From assembly GCA_005502925.1 (NCBI GenBank), contig SCPD01000002.1, forward strand, positions 1-64,000: a stretch of DNA of 64,000 bases. The letters run 5' to 3'. Made by a program: the position numbers and the translations under genes. Source of the DNA: Rhizobiales bacterium Y(2018). Lineage in GTDB: Bacteria > Pseudomonadota > Alphaproteobacteria > Rhizobiales > Aestuariivirgaceae. This document shows, piece by piece, positions 51,887 to 60,841 of this stretch. Numbering within the stretch: position 1 is the stretch's first letter; the number at the start of each line of letters is the position of its first letter. The notes under the pieces were generated by a model. It did no database searches, had not been told where the DNA came from, and saw only the letters and a list, made by a program, of their open reading frames with translations.

Positions 51887-52843
51887 TCACGTTTCGTTGC
51901 TGCGCAAGGGCGCGCGTCTCGGCCTTTCGCGGAAGGCGATGATGACGCCGGCGACGACCACGAGGCCGACGCCGGCCAATGTCGAATAGCCGGGCAGCTG
52001 GGCGAAGAACAGATAGCCCCACAGGATCGCCCAGGGCAGTGCGGTATACTCGAAGATGGCGGCGAGATTGGCTTCCGCCATCCGGTAGCCCTGGCCCAGG
52101 CAATAGATGCCGACCGTCGCCGCGACCCCGCAGCCGAGCATCAGCAGGAGATCATGCGGTGTCGGCCACGTCCAGGCGCGCAGCAGGAAAGCGAGGCTCG
52201 GATGGCTCCATTCGGCAAAGGCGCCATTGCCGAGAATGAGGCCGGCGAGGCCCGACAGCATAAGGAAGGCGACATTCACATAGAAGGACATGGTCGCCCC
52301 CGATTCGGTGGCGCCGATATGCCGGCCGTGTATTTGCGCCAGCGCGTAGAAGAGGGCCGAGAGCACCGGCAGCAGCACCGCCCATTCGAGCTGGCCGAGC
52401 CCGTCCTTCATGACGATGACGACGCCGAGAAAGCCGAGCAGCACCGCGAGCCAGCGGATCTTGCCGACTTTCTCGCCCAGCAGCGGTCCGGCGAATGCGG
52501 TGATGAAAAGCGGGGCGGCGAAGGAGATCGCCACCGCCATGGCGAGCGGCAGCGCCGCGATGCCCAGGTAATAGGTGGTGTAGGCGAGGAACAGCATGAC
52601 GCCCCGAACACTGTGGGCGCCGAGCCGGTTTGTCTTCAACCGCTTGAACCCGCCTTCCAGCATGACGATGAGGAGGGCGATGGGCAGCGCCAGCAAGGTG
52701 CGGACGAAGACGATCTCATGGGCGGGATAGGTTCCCGATATGCCCTTGATGATGAGATCCTGGAAGGTGAAGGCGAGCACCCCGGCGCACATGAAGGCGA
52801 CGCCCGTGAGCTGGCGGCGGCGGGCTTCCTTGTCGTCGGTCAT
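51887..52843 (-). CDS. EamA-family (DMT) transporter
   Basis: This is a 318-residue transporter with about ten hydrophobic segments in two EamA repeats. It starts MTDDKEARRRQLTGVAFM (the ATG at 52843; a TTG at 52861 is possible), has FVRTLLALPIALLIV near residue 50, and ends with a basic tail. It resembles RhaT/RarD-like exporters. It lies between the infC terminator and the convergent LysE gene, so it is its own transcript. Ligand unknown. Confidence 0.85.
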   Translation of the reverse strand: MTDDKEARRRQLTGVAFMCAGVLAFTFQDLIIKGISGTYPAHEIVFVRTLLALPIALLIVMLEGGFKRLKTNRLGAHSVRGVMLFLAYTTYYLGIAALPLAMAVAISFAAPLFITAFAGPLLGEKVGKIRWLAVLLGFLGVVIVMKDGLGQLEWAVLLPVLSALFYALAQIHGRHIGATESGATMSFYVNVAFLMLSGLAGLILGNGAFAEWSHPSLAFLLRAWTWPTPHDLLLMLGCGVAATVGIYCLGQGYRMAEANLAAIFEYTALPWAILWGYLFFAQLPGYSTLAGVGLVVVAGVIIAFRERPRRAPLRSNET

Positions 52844-52860
52844 GCGGGAAAGGCGCTCCA

Positions 52861-52897
52861 AAAGAAAGACCGCCCCATCGCGACGATGGAGCGGTCC
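52861..52897 (-). terminator. Rho-independent terminator of infC
   Basis: On the minus strand GACCGCTCCATCG (52897-52885) pairs with CGATGGGGCGGTC (52881-52869), with one G-T pair and a 3-nt loop, followed by TTTCTTTT (52868-52861). It lies 26 nt beyond the infC stop codon. Confidence 0.88.
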
Positions 52898-52922
52898 ATG
52901 TCATCCCTAAATAGCAGAGCGC

Positions 52923-53486
52923 CTATTTCGGCGCCAGCACCATGACGATCTGGCGGCCTTCGAAGCGGGGTTCCGATTCGACCTTGGCGATCTCGACGGT
53001 GTCGCCCTTCACCCGGTCGAGCAATTGCCGGCCGAGCTCCTGATGCGCCATCTCGCGGCCGCGGAAGCGCAGCGTGACCTTGACCTTGTCGCCTTCCTCG
53101 AAGAAGCGTTTCACCGCTTTCATCTTCACGTCGTAGTCGTGGTCGTCGATCATCGGGCGCATCTTGATCTCCTTGATCTCGATGACCTTCTGCTTCTTGC
53201 GGGCCTCGTTGGCCTTTTTCTGTTCCTGATATTTGAACTTGCCGTAATCGAGGATCTTGGCGACCGGCGGCTTCGCATCGGGCGACACCTCGACCAGGTC
53301 GAGACCGGCCTCTTCGGCCATCATCATCGCCTGGCGGGTCGGAACGACGCCGTGATTCTCGCCCTGGGCGTCGATCAGGCGGACTTCACGCGCATCGATA
53401 CGGTTGTTGATCTTGTGGCCCTCTTCTTTGTTCGGCTGGGGCTGCGCCGAGCGGCTGTTGACTGGCCTGCGGGGTGGTATGCTCAA
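52923..53486 (-). CDS. infC: Translation initiation factor IF-3
   Basis: This is IF-3, about 187 residues, which keeps the 30S subunit free and checks the start codon. The N-terminal domain ([22 protein letters not shown], then [13 protein letters not shown]) and the C-terminal domain ([44 protein letters not shown]) are complete. No ATG or GTG lies at the expected place; I use TTG 53486, with AGGAG 12 nt upstream. Rare starts are usual in infC and serve autoregulation. The frame stays open further upstream, but only as antisense to the hydrolase gene. Confidence 0.93.
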   Translation of the reverse strand: MSIPPRRPVNSRSAQPQPNKEEGHKINNRIDAREVRLIDAQGENHGVVPTRQAMMMAEEAGLDLVEVSPDAKPPVAKILDYGKFKYQEQKKANEARKKQKVIEIKEIKMRPMIDDHDYDVKMKAVKRFFEEGDKVKVTLRFRGREMAHQELGRQLLDRVKGDTVEIAKVESEPRFEGRQIVMVLAPK

Positions 53487-53594
53487 GTGGTCGTCGTCTC
53501 CTGAATGGCGCTGGGATATGGCTAAGACCCCGAGGCGCGTTGCGAAGCCTGTATAGACCGTGAAGATGGGTCGCAAGTCAAGGAGAGAAGCCTG

Positions 53595-54401
53595 ATGCCG
53601 CAATTCGAAATGATGGAAGTCCGTCCGGGGCTTCGTATCGCCTTCGACCTGCGGGAGGCGTCGACGTCGGATGAAAAAAGGCCGGGATTCCTGTGGCTTG
53701 GCGGGTTCAAGTCCGACATGACGGGCAGCAAGGCCGAACGGCTCCGGGAACTTTCGGGGCGTGACGGCCGGCTGTTCATCCGTTTCGACTATTCGGGCCA
53801 CGGCGCCTCCGAGGGCCGCTTCGAGGACGGCACCTTGTCCCTCTGGCTTGCCGAGGCCCGGCAGGTCCTGCGCCTCGCTCAGCGCCGGCCGATGATCCTG
53901 ATCGGCTCCAGCATGGGCGGCTTCCTGGCGCTGCTCCTTGCCCGCGAGGGTTCGGGCACCATCGCCGGACTCGTCCTGGTGGCGCCCGCCGCCGACATGA
54001 CCCTCAATATGGAGGCCGAGATCGCCAAACATTCCGACGCGCAACAAGCGCTGGCGCGTGACGGTGTCTGGCTCAGGCCCAGCCGCTATGGCGATCCCTA
54101 TCCGATCACCCGCAATCTGCTCGAGGATGGCCGCAATCACCGCCTCCTGGCGGAGGGCCTCGATCTCGCCTGTCCGTTACGCATTCTGCATGGCGATCAT
54201 GATCCCGATGTGCCCTGGCAGCATGGCCTCAAGACCTTCCAGGCGATCCGCGCGGCCGATACGCATTTCACCTTGATCAAGGGCGGCGATCATCGCCTGT
54301 CGCGCGATCAGGACATCATCGCCATTCACCGCGCGGCGGAGGAACTCGCGCTCCTTTATGAGGGCAAAGTCGAAAGCAGCGCCGTCAATCCCTCGCGGTA
54401 G
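53595..54401 (+). CDS. Alpha/beta hydrolase (ABHD10/palmitoyl-thioesterase-like)
   Basis: This is a 268-residue serine hydrolase. The nucleophile elbow GSSMGG is at about residues 113-118, the acid in [12 protein letters not shown] and the histidine in [10 protein letters not shown]. The order and spacing ([26 protein letters not shown]) match the ABHD10-like family, which includes palmitoyl-protein thioesterases and glucuronide hydrolases. It diverges from infC across about 108 bp. Its 3' end overlaps the convergent epimerase gene by 46 bp. Confidence 0.88.
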   Translation: MPQFEMMEVRPGLRIAFDLREASTSDEKRPGFLWLGGFKSDMTGSKAERLRELSGRDGRLFIRFDYSGHGASEGRFEDGTLSLWLAEARQVLRLAQRRPMILIGSSMGGFLALLLAREGSGTIAGLVLVAPAADMTLNMEAEIAKHSDAQQALARDGVWLRPSRYGDPYPITRNLLEDGRNHRLLAEGLDLACPLRILHGDHDPDVPWQHGLKTFQAIRAADTHFTLIKGGDHRLSRDQDIIAIHRAAEELALLYEGKVESSAVNPSR

Positions 54402-55186
54402 CTCGGATAGAGGAGCTTGTAGCCGAGTTCCTCTTTCATGCGTTGGTTGGAGACGCGTTTCGATTCGGCATAGAAGCTCTTCGCCATCGGCGACAGATCG
54501 GCGTCCGCGAAGGCGATCTCGGGCGGCGCTTCACGTTTCAGAAGTGCCGCGGCATAGGCGACGACGTCCTGCGGCGGGCAGGGCTCGTCGTCGCAGACAT
54601 TGTAAGCGCGTCCCGGATGTGGCCTTGCGATCGAAGCCGCGAGCCCGCCGGCAATATCCTCGACATGGATGCGGCTGAAGATCTGGCCTTCTTTCACGAT
54701 TCGTTTCGCGGTGCCGTCGAGGATCGACACCAGCTGGTTGCGGCCCGGCCCATAGATGCCGGCGAGACGGAAGATATGGAGCGGCAGGCCGAGACTCTGC
54801 CAATGTGTCTCGGCGGCGAGCCGGCGATGGCCACGTTCGGTGGTGGGCTGAAGCGGCGATGCCTCATCGACCCAGTCGCCATGGCGGTCGCCATAGACGC
54901 CGGTGGTCGAGAGATAGCCGGCCCATTGGAACTGCGCCGCCCGTTCCTTGAGATCTTCGGCATGGCGGTTCAGCACCGGATCGCCATGGGCGCCGGGCGG
55001 TGCCGAGATCAGGAGATGGGTGACGCCGTCCAATGCGCTCATCGGAAGCGGTGCGCTGCCGTCGAAAGCGAGCGTGCCGTCGCCGCCGGCGCGGCTGGTG
55101 CCGGTGACCGTCCAGCCTTGTGCGCTGAGACGGCGCGCCAGGGCCTGGCCGGTGAATCCTAAACCGAAGCAGAAGAGATGGGACAT
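54356..55186 (-). CDS. NAD-dependent epimerase/dehydratase-family protein (YeeZ-like)
   Basis: This is a 276-residue extended-SDR protein with N-terminal FGLGFTGQALARRL (Rossmann motif), LISAPPGAHGDPVL, then STTGVYGDRHGDWVDE and GIYGPGR, as in the YeeZ-like SDRs. The usual catalytic YxxxK is not obvious. It begins 1 nt after the queG stop and runs in the same direction, so both are probably cotranscribed. The ATG at 55186 fits the family start. The function is unknown. Confidence 0.83.
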   Translation of the reverse strand: MSHLFCFGLGFTGQALARRLSAQGWTVTGTSRAGGDGTLAFDGSAPLPMSALDGVTHLLISAPPGAHGDPVLNRHAEDLKERAAQFQWAGYLSTTGVYGDRHGDWVDEASPLQPTTERGHRRLAAETHWQSLGLPLHIFRLAGIYGPGRNQLVSILDGTAKRIVKEGQIFSRIHVEDIAGGLAASIARPHPGRAYNVCDDEPCPPQDVVAYAAALLKREAPPEIAFADADLSPMAKSFYAESKRVSNQRMKEELGYKLLYPSYREGLTALLSTLPS

Positions 55187-55187
55187 G

Positions 55188-56300
55188 TCAGGCCTTCTGC
55201 CATTCGGCCGCGACCGCGTCATCCGTTTCCTGCTGCGCGTGTTTGTCACGCAAGCTGGCGAAGTCCTCCGCGTCGAGGAGTCGTGACAAAGCCCACACCG
55301 CCATGGCGCGCACCAGGGCGGATCCATCGCCGAGCAGTCTCTCGGCTTCGGGCGCCAGCCCCGTATCGCCCGAATTGCCGATGGCGATCAGCACATTGCG
55401 GATGAAGCGGTCGCGGCCGCTGCGCTTGACGGGCGAGGCGGTGAACAGCTGGCGGAAGGCCTGGTCGTCGAGGCGGGCGAGATCGGCGAGCTTGGGGGCA
55501 ATGAGATCGTCCCGCGCTTTCAGCTTCGCTTCATGGGCGGTGTTGGCGAATTTGTTCCACGGGCAGGCCGCCAGGCAGTCGTCGCAGCCATAGATGCGGT
55601 TGCCGATCGCTTCCCGGAACTCGTCCGCGATATGGCCCTTATATTCGATGGTGAGATAGGAAATGCAGCGGCGCGCATCGAGCTGATAGGGCGCCGGAAA
55701 GGCCTTGGTCGGGCAGATGTCGAGACAGGCGCGGCACGTGCCGCAATGGTCGCTCTCACGATCATCGCGGACGAGTTCGGCGGCGCTCAGGATGGCGCCG
55801 AGAAAGAACCACGAGCCGAGACTCCGCGACACGAGATTGGTGTGTTTGCCCTGCCAGCCGAGGCCCGCCGCTTCCGCCAGCGGCTTCTCCATGAGCGGTG
55901 CGGTGTCGACGAAGACCTTCACCTCTTCTTCCGTCTCGCGCGCCAGCCATTGTGCCAGCTGCTTGAGCTTGCCCTTGATGACGTCGTGATAGTCGCGCCC
56001 CAGCGCATAGACCGAGATGACGCCGGTGTCCTTGTGAGCGAGCCTTTCGAGCGCATCGATCTCCGGCGCGTAGCTCATGGCGAGGAGGATGGCCGAGCGG
56101 GCGCCTGGCCACAGAACGCGGGGATCGGCGCGCCGCGCCGCCGTTTCCTTGAGCCACGCCATGTCGCCTTCGCGGCCGAAGGACAGGAATTCCTGCAGCC
56201 TGCCGCCCGCTTGGGCCGCAGCGCCGGGATCGGCGATGCGCAAGTCCGCGAAGCCTTCCTCGCGGGCCTTCCGGCGCAATCTGTCCTCGAGCGGTGTCAT
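55188..56300 (-). CDS. queG: Epoxyqueuosine reductase QueG
   Basis: This is a 370-residue cobalamin- and Fe-S-dependent enzyme that reduces epoxyqueuosine to queuosine in tRNA. Two [4Fe-4S] motifs are intact: CGTCRACLDICP (about 187-198) and CDDCLAACPW (about 237-246). Segments ARSAILLAMSYAP and ISVYALGRDYHDVIKGKL belong to the cobalamin-binding core. A HEAT-repeat-like C-terminus follows. I start it at 56300 (ATG); a TTG at 56309 adds three residues. It leads into the epimerase gene. Confidence 0.95.
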   Translation of the reverse strand: MTPLEDRLRRKAREEGFADLRIADPGAAAQAGGRLQEFLSFGREGDMAWLKETAARRADPRVLWPGARSAILLAMSYAPEIDALERLAHKDTGVISVYALGRDYHDVIKGKLKQLAQWLARETEEEVKVFVDTAPLMEKPLAEAAGLGWQGKHTNLVSRSLGSWFFLGAILSAAELVRDDRESDHCGTCRACLDICPTKAFPAPYQLDARRCISYLTIEYKGHIADEFREAIGNRIYGCDDCLAACPWNKFANTAHEAKLKARDDLIAPKLADLARLDDQAFRQLFTASPVKRSGRDRFIRNVLIAIGNSGDTGLAPEAERLLGDGSALVRAMAVWALSRLLDAEDFASLRDKHAQQETDDAVAAEWQKA

Positions 56301-56332
56301 GCCGCCCAATCTACATCACTTCGGGGCAAGAA

Positions 56333-57016
56333 TCAGAAATCGAGATCCGTATAGGACTTCGACGCCGGCATGCCGCGCACGCTGTCGGTGAGCAGCGGGC
56401 GGTAGGAGGGGCGCGATTTGAGGCGCTGGAACCAGGCCTTGGTGGATGGAAAATCAGCCCACGGAACATCACCGATATAGTCGATCGCCGAGAGATGTGC
56501 GGCACCGGCGAGATCGGCGAGCGAGAGATGGTCGCCCGCCAGCCAGTTGCGGCCGTCGGCGAGCTTGCCGATATAATCGAGATGCGCCTTCAGGAGATCG
56601 AGCCCCTTGCGCACCCGCGTCATCTCAGGCGAGCCGCCGCCCTGCTCGCGCGGCATGAAGCGGCGCACGACTTTTTCAGTCAGGACCGGTTCGGCGACCT
56701 CGGCATAGAATTTGGTGTCGAACCAGCCGACCAGGCGGCGCACTTCGGCGCGCGCTCTGGCATTGCCGGGAATGAGAGAATTGGCGCCGTTGCGGGTCTC
56801 CTCGAGATATTCGCCCAAGGCCTCGACGCCGCTCACCGCCGAGCCGTCATCTTCCACCAGCACCGGCAAGGCGCCCGCCGGGTTGAACCGGAACAAATCC
56901 TGCGACGGCGCCCAGGGCTGCTCGTCGACCACTTCGGCGGGACTGGCATATTCGTTGAGGGCGAGCCGCATGCGGCGGGAATAGGGATCGAGCGTGAAAT
57001 GATAGAGACGGGGCAT
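56333..57016 (-). CDS. Glutathione S-transferase family protein
   Basis: This is a 227-residue GST. The thioredoxin-like N-domain (LYHFTLDPYSRRMRLAL, then PAGALPVLVEDDG with the cis-Pro, and VEALGEYLEE) is followed by an all-helical C-domain with the N-capping box LSLADLAGAAHLSAIDYIGD (about 165-184). It is one of the bacterial GSTs of unknown substrate. It lies 32 nt upstream of queG and may be cotranscribed with it. The start is at a plain ATG, next to repeat family C upstream. Confidence 0.88.
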   Translation of the reverse strand: MPRLYHFTLDPYSRRMRLALNEYASPAEVVDEQPWAPSQDLFRFNPAGALPVLVEDDGSAVSGVEALGEYLEETRNGANSLIPGNARARAEVRRLVGWFDTKFYAEVAEPVLTEKVVRRFMPREQGGGSPEMTRVRKGLDLLKAHLDYIGKLADGRNWLAGDHLSLADLAGAAHLSAIDYIGDVPWADFPSTKAWFQRLKSRPSYRPLLTDSVRGMPASKSYTDLDF

Positions 57017-57050
57017 CAGCGTCCTTGTAACTTACGAAACTCGCGCCAGG

Positions 57051-57107
57051 GCATCGGACCGAAAAGTGCGAAGCGGTTTTCGGATAATCCGATGTGCAGA
57101 ACAAAGG
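57051..57107. repeat. Palindromic repeat, family C, copy 2
   Basis: GCATCGG-ACC-GAAAAGTGCGAAGCGGTTTTCGGATAATCCGATGTGC is a near copy of the element at 30058-30113. It lies in the 241-bp gap between the GST gene and uppP. The remainder of this gap shows no other feature that I can support. Confidence 0.85.
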
Positions 57108-57257
57108 GATAGATCAGCTTGTGATCCTGGCGGAATTCCATCTTAAATCGTCGTCATGCAGCGGCGAAATACCGCGCCGCCATTGCCGGGCCGTCATGTC
57201 GCATATAGAACCCCGGGGGGCGGGCGGCAAGCGATTCCCCCAAGGACCGGTCTCACT

Positions 57258-58082
57258 ATGCCCATTGAACAAATCCTGATTCTTGCTCTGATCCAGGGCA
57301 TCACCGAGTTTCTGCCCATTTCCTCGTCGGGGCATCTCATCCTGGCGCCGGCCTTGTTCCATTGGGCCGATCAGGGCGTGCTCACCGACATCATGACCCA
57401 TATGGGCTCGCTGCTTGCCGTGCTCGTCTATTTCTGGCGCGATGTGGCGGCGATGATCCAGGGCACGCTCGACGCCTTGCGGGGACGCATCACGCCCAAT
57501 GGCCGTCTCGCCTTCTATGTGGTTCTCGGCACGATTCCGATCATCCTCGTCGGCGCTCTCCTCAAATTCACCGGCCTCAGCGACAAGCTGCGCAGCGTCG
57601 AGCTGGTGGCGGTCAACGCCATCGTCTTCGGCATCTTCATGTATATCACCGACGCCTATGGATTGATGCGCCGCACGGTATCGGACATGACCTGGAAGCC
57701 CGCGCTCATCATCGGCATCGCCCAGTCGCTGGCCCTCAATCCCGGCACCAGCCGCTCGGGCATCACCATGACGGCGGCGCGTGGCCTGGGCTTCGAGCGC
57801 TCCGAAGCGGCGCGCTTTTCTTTCCTTCTCTCCATCCCGGCGACTGCGGCGGCCGGCCTTCTCATCATCGGCGATGCGCTCGAAAGCGGCGTCGCCATCA
57901 CCTGGGACGCCATCATCTGCGGGGCGCTCACTTTCGTCGTGGCGCTCGCCACCATCGCTTTCCTGATGAAGCTGTTGCGCAAGATGAGCTTCCTGCCTTT
58001 CGTGATCTACCGCATCGCGCTTGGCGTGATCCTGCTGGTGCTGATCTATATGGGCGTCCCGCTCAGCGCGGTCGCCAGCTGA
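57258..58082 (+). CDS. uppP: Undecaprenyl-diphosphate phosphatase
   Basis: This is a 274-residue inner-membrane phosphatase (BacA/UppP) that dephosphorylates undecaprenyl diphosphate so the carrier can be reused in wall and LPS synthesis. The first signature QGITEFLPISSSGHL (about 13-27) and the second NPGTSRSGITMTAARG (about 163-178) hold the catalytic residues and are both intact. About eight membrane spans are visible. The start ATG is at 57258 with AAGGA somewhat far upstream. It is monocistronic. Confidence 0.96.
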   Translation: MPIEQILILALIQGITEFLPISSSGHLILAPALFHWADQGVLTDIMTHMGSLLAVLVYFWRDVAAMIQGTLDALRGRITPNGRLAFYVVLGTIPIILVGALLKFTGLSDKLRSVELVAVNAIVFGIFMYITDAYGLMRRTVSDMTWKPALIIGIAQSLALNPGTSRSGITMTAARGLGFERSEAARFSFLLSIPATAAAGLLIIGDALESGVAITWDAIICGALTFVVALATIAFLMKLLRKMSFLPFVIYRIALGVILLVLIYMGVPLSAVAS

Positions 58083-58125
58083 CGCCTGACTCAAAGGTCG
58101 TCCGCAAAAAACAATGGCCGCCCGC

Positions 58126-58180
58126 TAGCGCGTGATCAGGAAAAGTGGACGCCGGTTTTCCGTCCGATCACGCGCTAAAT
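58126..58180. repeat. Palindromic repeat, family B, copy 2
   Basis: GCGCGTGATCAGGAAAAGTGGACGCCGG and the matching TTTTCC...GATCACGCGC arms are nearly identical to 25744-25798. It lies after uppP. Confidence 0.85.
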
Positions 58181-58191
58181 TTAAAGATTCC

Positions 58192-58239
58192 GATCACGTT
58201 TATCACTTCAGGTCGAAGCGACCTGAAGTGATCGTGATC
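58192..58239. repeat. Strong hairpin (family G) between convergent uppP and the NDUFA9-like gene
   Basis: ATCACTTCAGGTCG (58202-58215) and CGACCTGAAGTGAT (58219-58232) form a perfect 14-bp stem with a 3-nt loop, extended outside by GATCACG / CGTGATC. With the family B copy just upstream it makes a double palindrome likely to stop transcription from both sides. Confidence 0.8.
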
Positions 58240-58273
58240 TAAGGCGGCCATAATATTTTGAGGCAAGGCGCGA

Positions 58274-59272
58274 TCAGCTCAGATCGACGATCTCTTTCGG
58301 CTTCTCGCCGGTGCCTGAGAATTCGCCCGCTTTGCGGTAGCGGTAGAGATAGCTCGGCACGATGGCCTCGATGCCGCGCGGCGTGATGCCGAGGCCCTGC
58401 AAGGTCCGGCCGTCGCGAATGGCGTCCGCGCTCACCACATTGTCGTGCTTGAGCAGCTCGACCTGGTCGCTGGTGAGGAGCGGCTTGGGCAGCAGGCCCA
58501 TGATCATGCCCTGGATACGCGCCACCGGCCACGGCACCGGCAAAAGCAGCCGCTTGCGGCCGATGGTCTTGAGGGTGAAGTCCAGGAGCTCGCGGAAGGT
58601 TTCGACCTCGGGACCGCCGAATTCGTAGGTTTTTCCCGAAGCGATATTGGCGTCGATGAGGTGGGCGACCGCCGTGGCGATGTCGCCGACGAAGACCGGC
58701 TGGAATTTCGTGGTGCCGCCGCCAATCAGCGGCAAAGCCGGCGAGAACCGGGCCATGGCGGCGAATCGGTTGAAGAACTGGTCCTCCGGGCCGAAGACGA
58801 TCGACGGCCGGAGCACGATGGCGCCCGGGAAATTGGCGCGGGCGCGGGCTTCACCCTCCGCCTTGGACTTGGCGTAGCCGCTCGCCGAATTGGCATCGGC
58901 GCCGATCGCCGAGATCTGGATAAAGGTTTTCGCCTTCGCCGCCTTGGCCGCTCTGGCGGACGCTTCGGCACCAAAAACATGAATGGCATCAAAGCTTTGC
59001 GCTCCGGCACTGTAGAGCACGCCGGTCAGGTTGACGACCGCCTGGGCGCCTTCGCACACCGCCGCCAGCGAGTCCGGATAACGCACATTGGCCTGCACCG
59101 GCATGATCTGGCCCGGCACGCCCAAAGGCTGGACATGGCCCGCGAGGTCGGGCCTGCGGCAGGCGACCCGGATGCGGTAACCACGTTTGGCAAGGGCCCG
59201 GACGACATGCCGGCCAAGGAAGCCGGAGCCGCCGATAAGGGTGATCAGTGTTTCGGAAGGAGCAAGCGTCAC
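58274..59272 (-). CDS. NDUFA9-like NAD(P)-binding SDR protein (complex I-associated family)
   Basis: This is a 332-residue atypical SDR. The N-terminal LIGGSGFLGRHVVRALAKRGYRIRVACRR is the cofactor site, and a YAKSK motif (about 136-140) is the usual YxxxK. The sequence follows the bacterial NDUFA9/39-kDa family, whose eukaryotic members are accessory subunits of respiratory complex I; bacterial ones are implicated in quinone or lipid metabolism. I start it at the GTG at 59272, because the upstream frame has no ATG in phase. It converges with uppP. Confidence 0.85.
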   Translation of the reverse strand: MTLAPSETLITLIGGSGFLGRHVVRALAKRGYRIRVACRRPDLAGHVQPLGVPGQIMPVQANVRYPDSLAAVCEGAQAVVNLTGVLYSAGAQSFDAIHVFGAEASARAAKAAKAKTFIQISAIGADANSASGYAKSKAEGEARARANFPGAIVLRPSIVFGPEDQFFNRFAAMARFSPALPLIGGGTTKFQPVFVGDIATAVAHLIDANIASGKTYEFGGPEVETFRELLDFTLKTIGRKRLLLPVPWPVARIQGMIMGLLPKPLLTSDQVELLKHDNVVSADAIRDGRTLQGLGITPRGIEAIVPSYLYRYRKAGEFSGTGEKPKEIVDLS

Positions 59273-59404
59273 GCCGTCAAATCCATCATGTTGACAGGAT
59301 TTGGGCCTTTTACCGGCCGGGCGCCGCCTTTGCAAAGCCCAAATCGCCCGGCACAAGGCAGTCAGTTGACACTGATGCAATCGGTATTTATGAAGCGCCG
59401 CAAT

Positions 59405-59489
<85 letters not shown>

Positions 59490-59595
59490 ATTTGCACTCC
59501 CCGAGCTTCGGCCCGGCGAGTCCTCGATCTGACCGTAGTTTCATGAAAATTGGGCAGCTGCACTCCCGGCGCGGAGTGTGGCGATCGACTGACGG

Positions 59596-60207
59596 ATGGC
59601 GATAAAAATCTACAAAGGCGATCTACCGGCGGGGCTCGATCTCGGCTCGGAAGTCGCCATCGATACCGAGACGCTGGGCCTCAACCCGCTGCGCGACAAG
59701 CTGTGCGTGGTGCAATTGTCGTCCGGCGACGGCAATGCCCATCTCGTCCAGCTCGACCGCACGACCTATGACGCGCCGCGCCTCAAGGCGTTGCTCGAAA
59801 ATCGCGGCGTGCTCAAGATCTTCCATTTCGCGCGTTTCGATGTCGCGACACTCAAGCATCATCTGGGCGTGGTCACCGGACCCGTCTACTGCACCAAGAT
59901 CGGCTCCAAGCTGTCGCGCACCTATACCGACCGGCACGGCCTCAAGGACCTCGTCAAGGAGTTGCTCGGCATCGAGCTCAACAAGCAGCAGCAGAGCTCC
60001 GACTGGGGCGCCCATGTGCTGAGTGATTCGCAGAAGCAATATGCCGCCCAGGACGTCCTCTATCTGCATGAGCTGAAATCCAGGCTCGACCAGATGCTGG
60101 AGCGCGAGGGCCGCAAGGGCCTGGCGCGCGCCTGCTTCGATTTCGTGCCGGTGAGGGCCGACCTCGATCTGCTCGGCTGGACCGAAGACGATGTCTTCGC
60201 GCATTGA
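59596..60207 (+). CDS. rnd: Ribonuclease D-like 3'-5' exonuclease (short form)
   Basis: This is a 203-residue DEDDy exonuclease. The three Exo motifs are visible: AIDTETLGL (about 21-29), FHFARFDVATL (about 77-87), and QYAAQDVLYL (about 151-160) with the Tyr. There is no HRDC domain, so it is about half the length of E. coli RNase D, which is normal for the alphaproteobacterial short form. It probably trims tRNA or other structured RNA ends. It overlaps lptC by 17 nt. Confidence 0.9.
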   Translation: MAIKIYKGDLPAGLDLGSEVAIDTETLGLNPLRDKLCVVQLSSGDGNAHLVQLDRTTYDAPRLKALLENRGVLKIFHFARFDVATLKHHLGVVTGPVYCTKIGSKLSRTYTDRHGLKDLVKELLGIELNKQQQSSDWGAHVLSDSQKQYAAQDVLYLHELKSRLDQMLEREGRKGLARACFDFVPVRADLDLLGWTEDDVFAH

Positions 60208-60841
60208 CGCCATTCCGCAAGGATCGCGCCGACGCCGCCCGGTGCGCGCCGCGCGCCGCGCCCGGCTGGCGCCTTATGTCTCGGGTGCCTTCGGTCTCGT
60301 CGCGGTCGGAGTCCTGCTCGCCTTTCTCTATCAGACCGGCGCCTTCACGACCAAGCCCAAGCCCGTCGAGGAAGCGGTCGTTCCGGCCGACCATGTGACC
60401 GTTTCGACCTCGACCATCACCGGCCTCGACAGCCAGCAGCGCCCCTATTCGATCTCGGCCAAGACCGCGATCCAGGACAAGGACCAGCCGAAGCTCATCA
60501 AGCTTAACGACGTCTCGGGCGCCACCAACCGCAAGAACGGCGAGGCCATCACCTTCCAGTCCCAGAAGGGCCTCTATAATTCGGACGTCAAGACGCTCGA
60601 TCTCGACACCGAGGTGGTCATTCAGTCCGACGGCCGCTTCACCGCCCGCATGGACAAGGCCCATGTTGTGGTGGGCGAGAAGCGCCTGACCAGCGACGTG
60701 CCGGTCCAGGTCCAGCTGTCGGACGGCACGATCAACGCCAATGGCGTGCAAATAACCAATGACGGCAACAATATTCTGTTCTTGAATGGGGTGAAGGCCC
60801 ATTTCGGAAGCTCGAAATCTCAAGGAGACAGCACCCCATGA
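60191..60841 (+). CDS. lptC: LPS export ABC transporter periplasmic protein LptC
   Basis: This is a 216-residue bitopic protein. One membrane span (about residues 32-52) is followed by a periplasmic beta-jellyroll domain (VTVSTSTITGLDSQQRPYSISAKTA...). LptC takes LPS from LptB2FG and passes it to LptA. The start ATG overlaps the rnd-like gene, and the stop overlaps lptA by 4 nt. LptC sequences vary, so the call leans on the lptA-lptB context as well as on the DUF1239-type pattern. Confidence 0.87.
   Translation: MSSRIDAIPQGSRRRRPVRAARRARLAPYVSGAFGLVAVGVLLAFLYQTGAFTTKPKPVEEAVVPADHVTVSTSTITGLDSQQRPYSISAKTAIQDKDQPKLIKLNDVSGATNRKNGEAITFQSQKGLYNSDVKTLDLDTEVVIQSDGRFTARMDKAHVVVGEKRLTSDVPVQVQLSDGTINANGVQITNDGNNILFLNGVKAHFGSSKSQGDSTP

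Noticed and set aside
53487-54140. N-terminal extension of infC by more than 200 codons
   Set aside because: The frame is open, but it is antisense to the ABHD10-like hydrolase. IF-3 proteins are about 175-190 residues.
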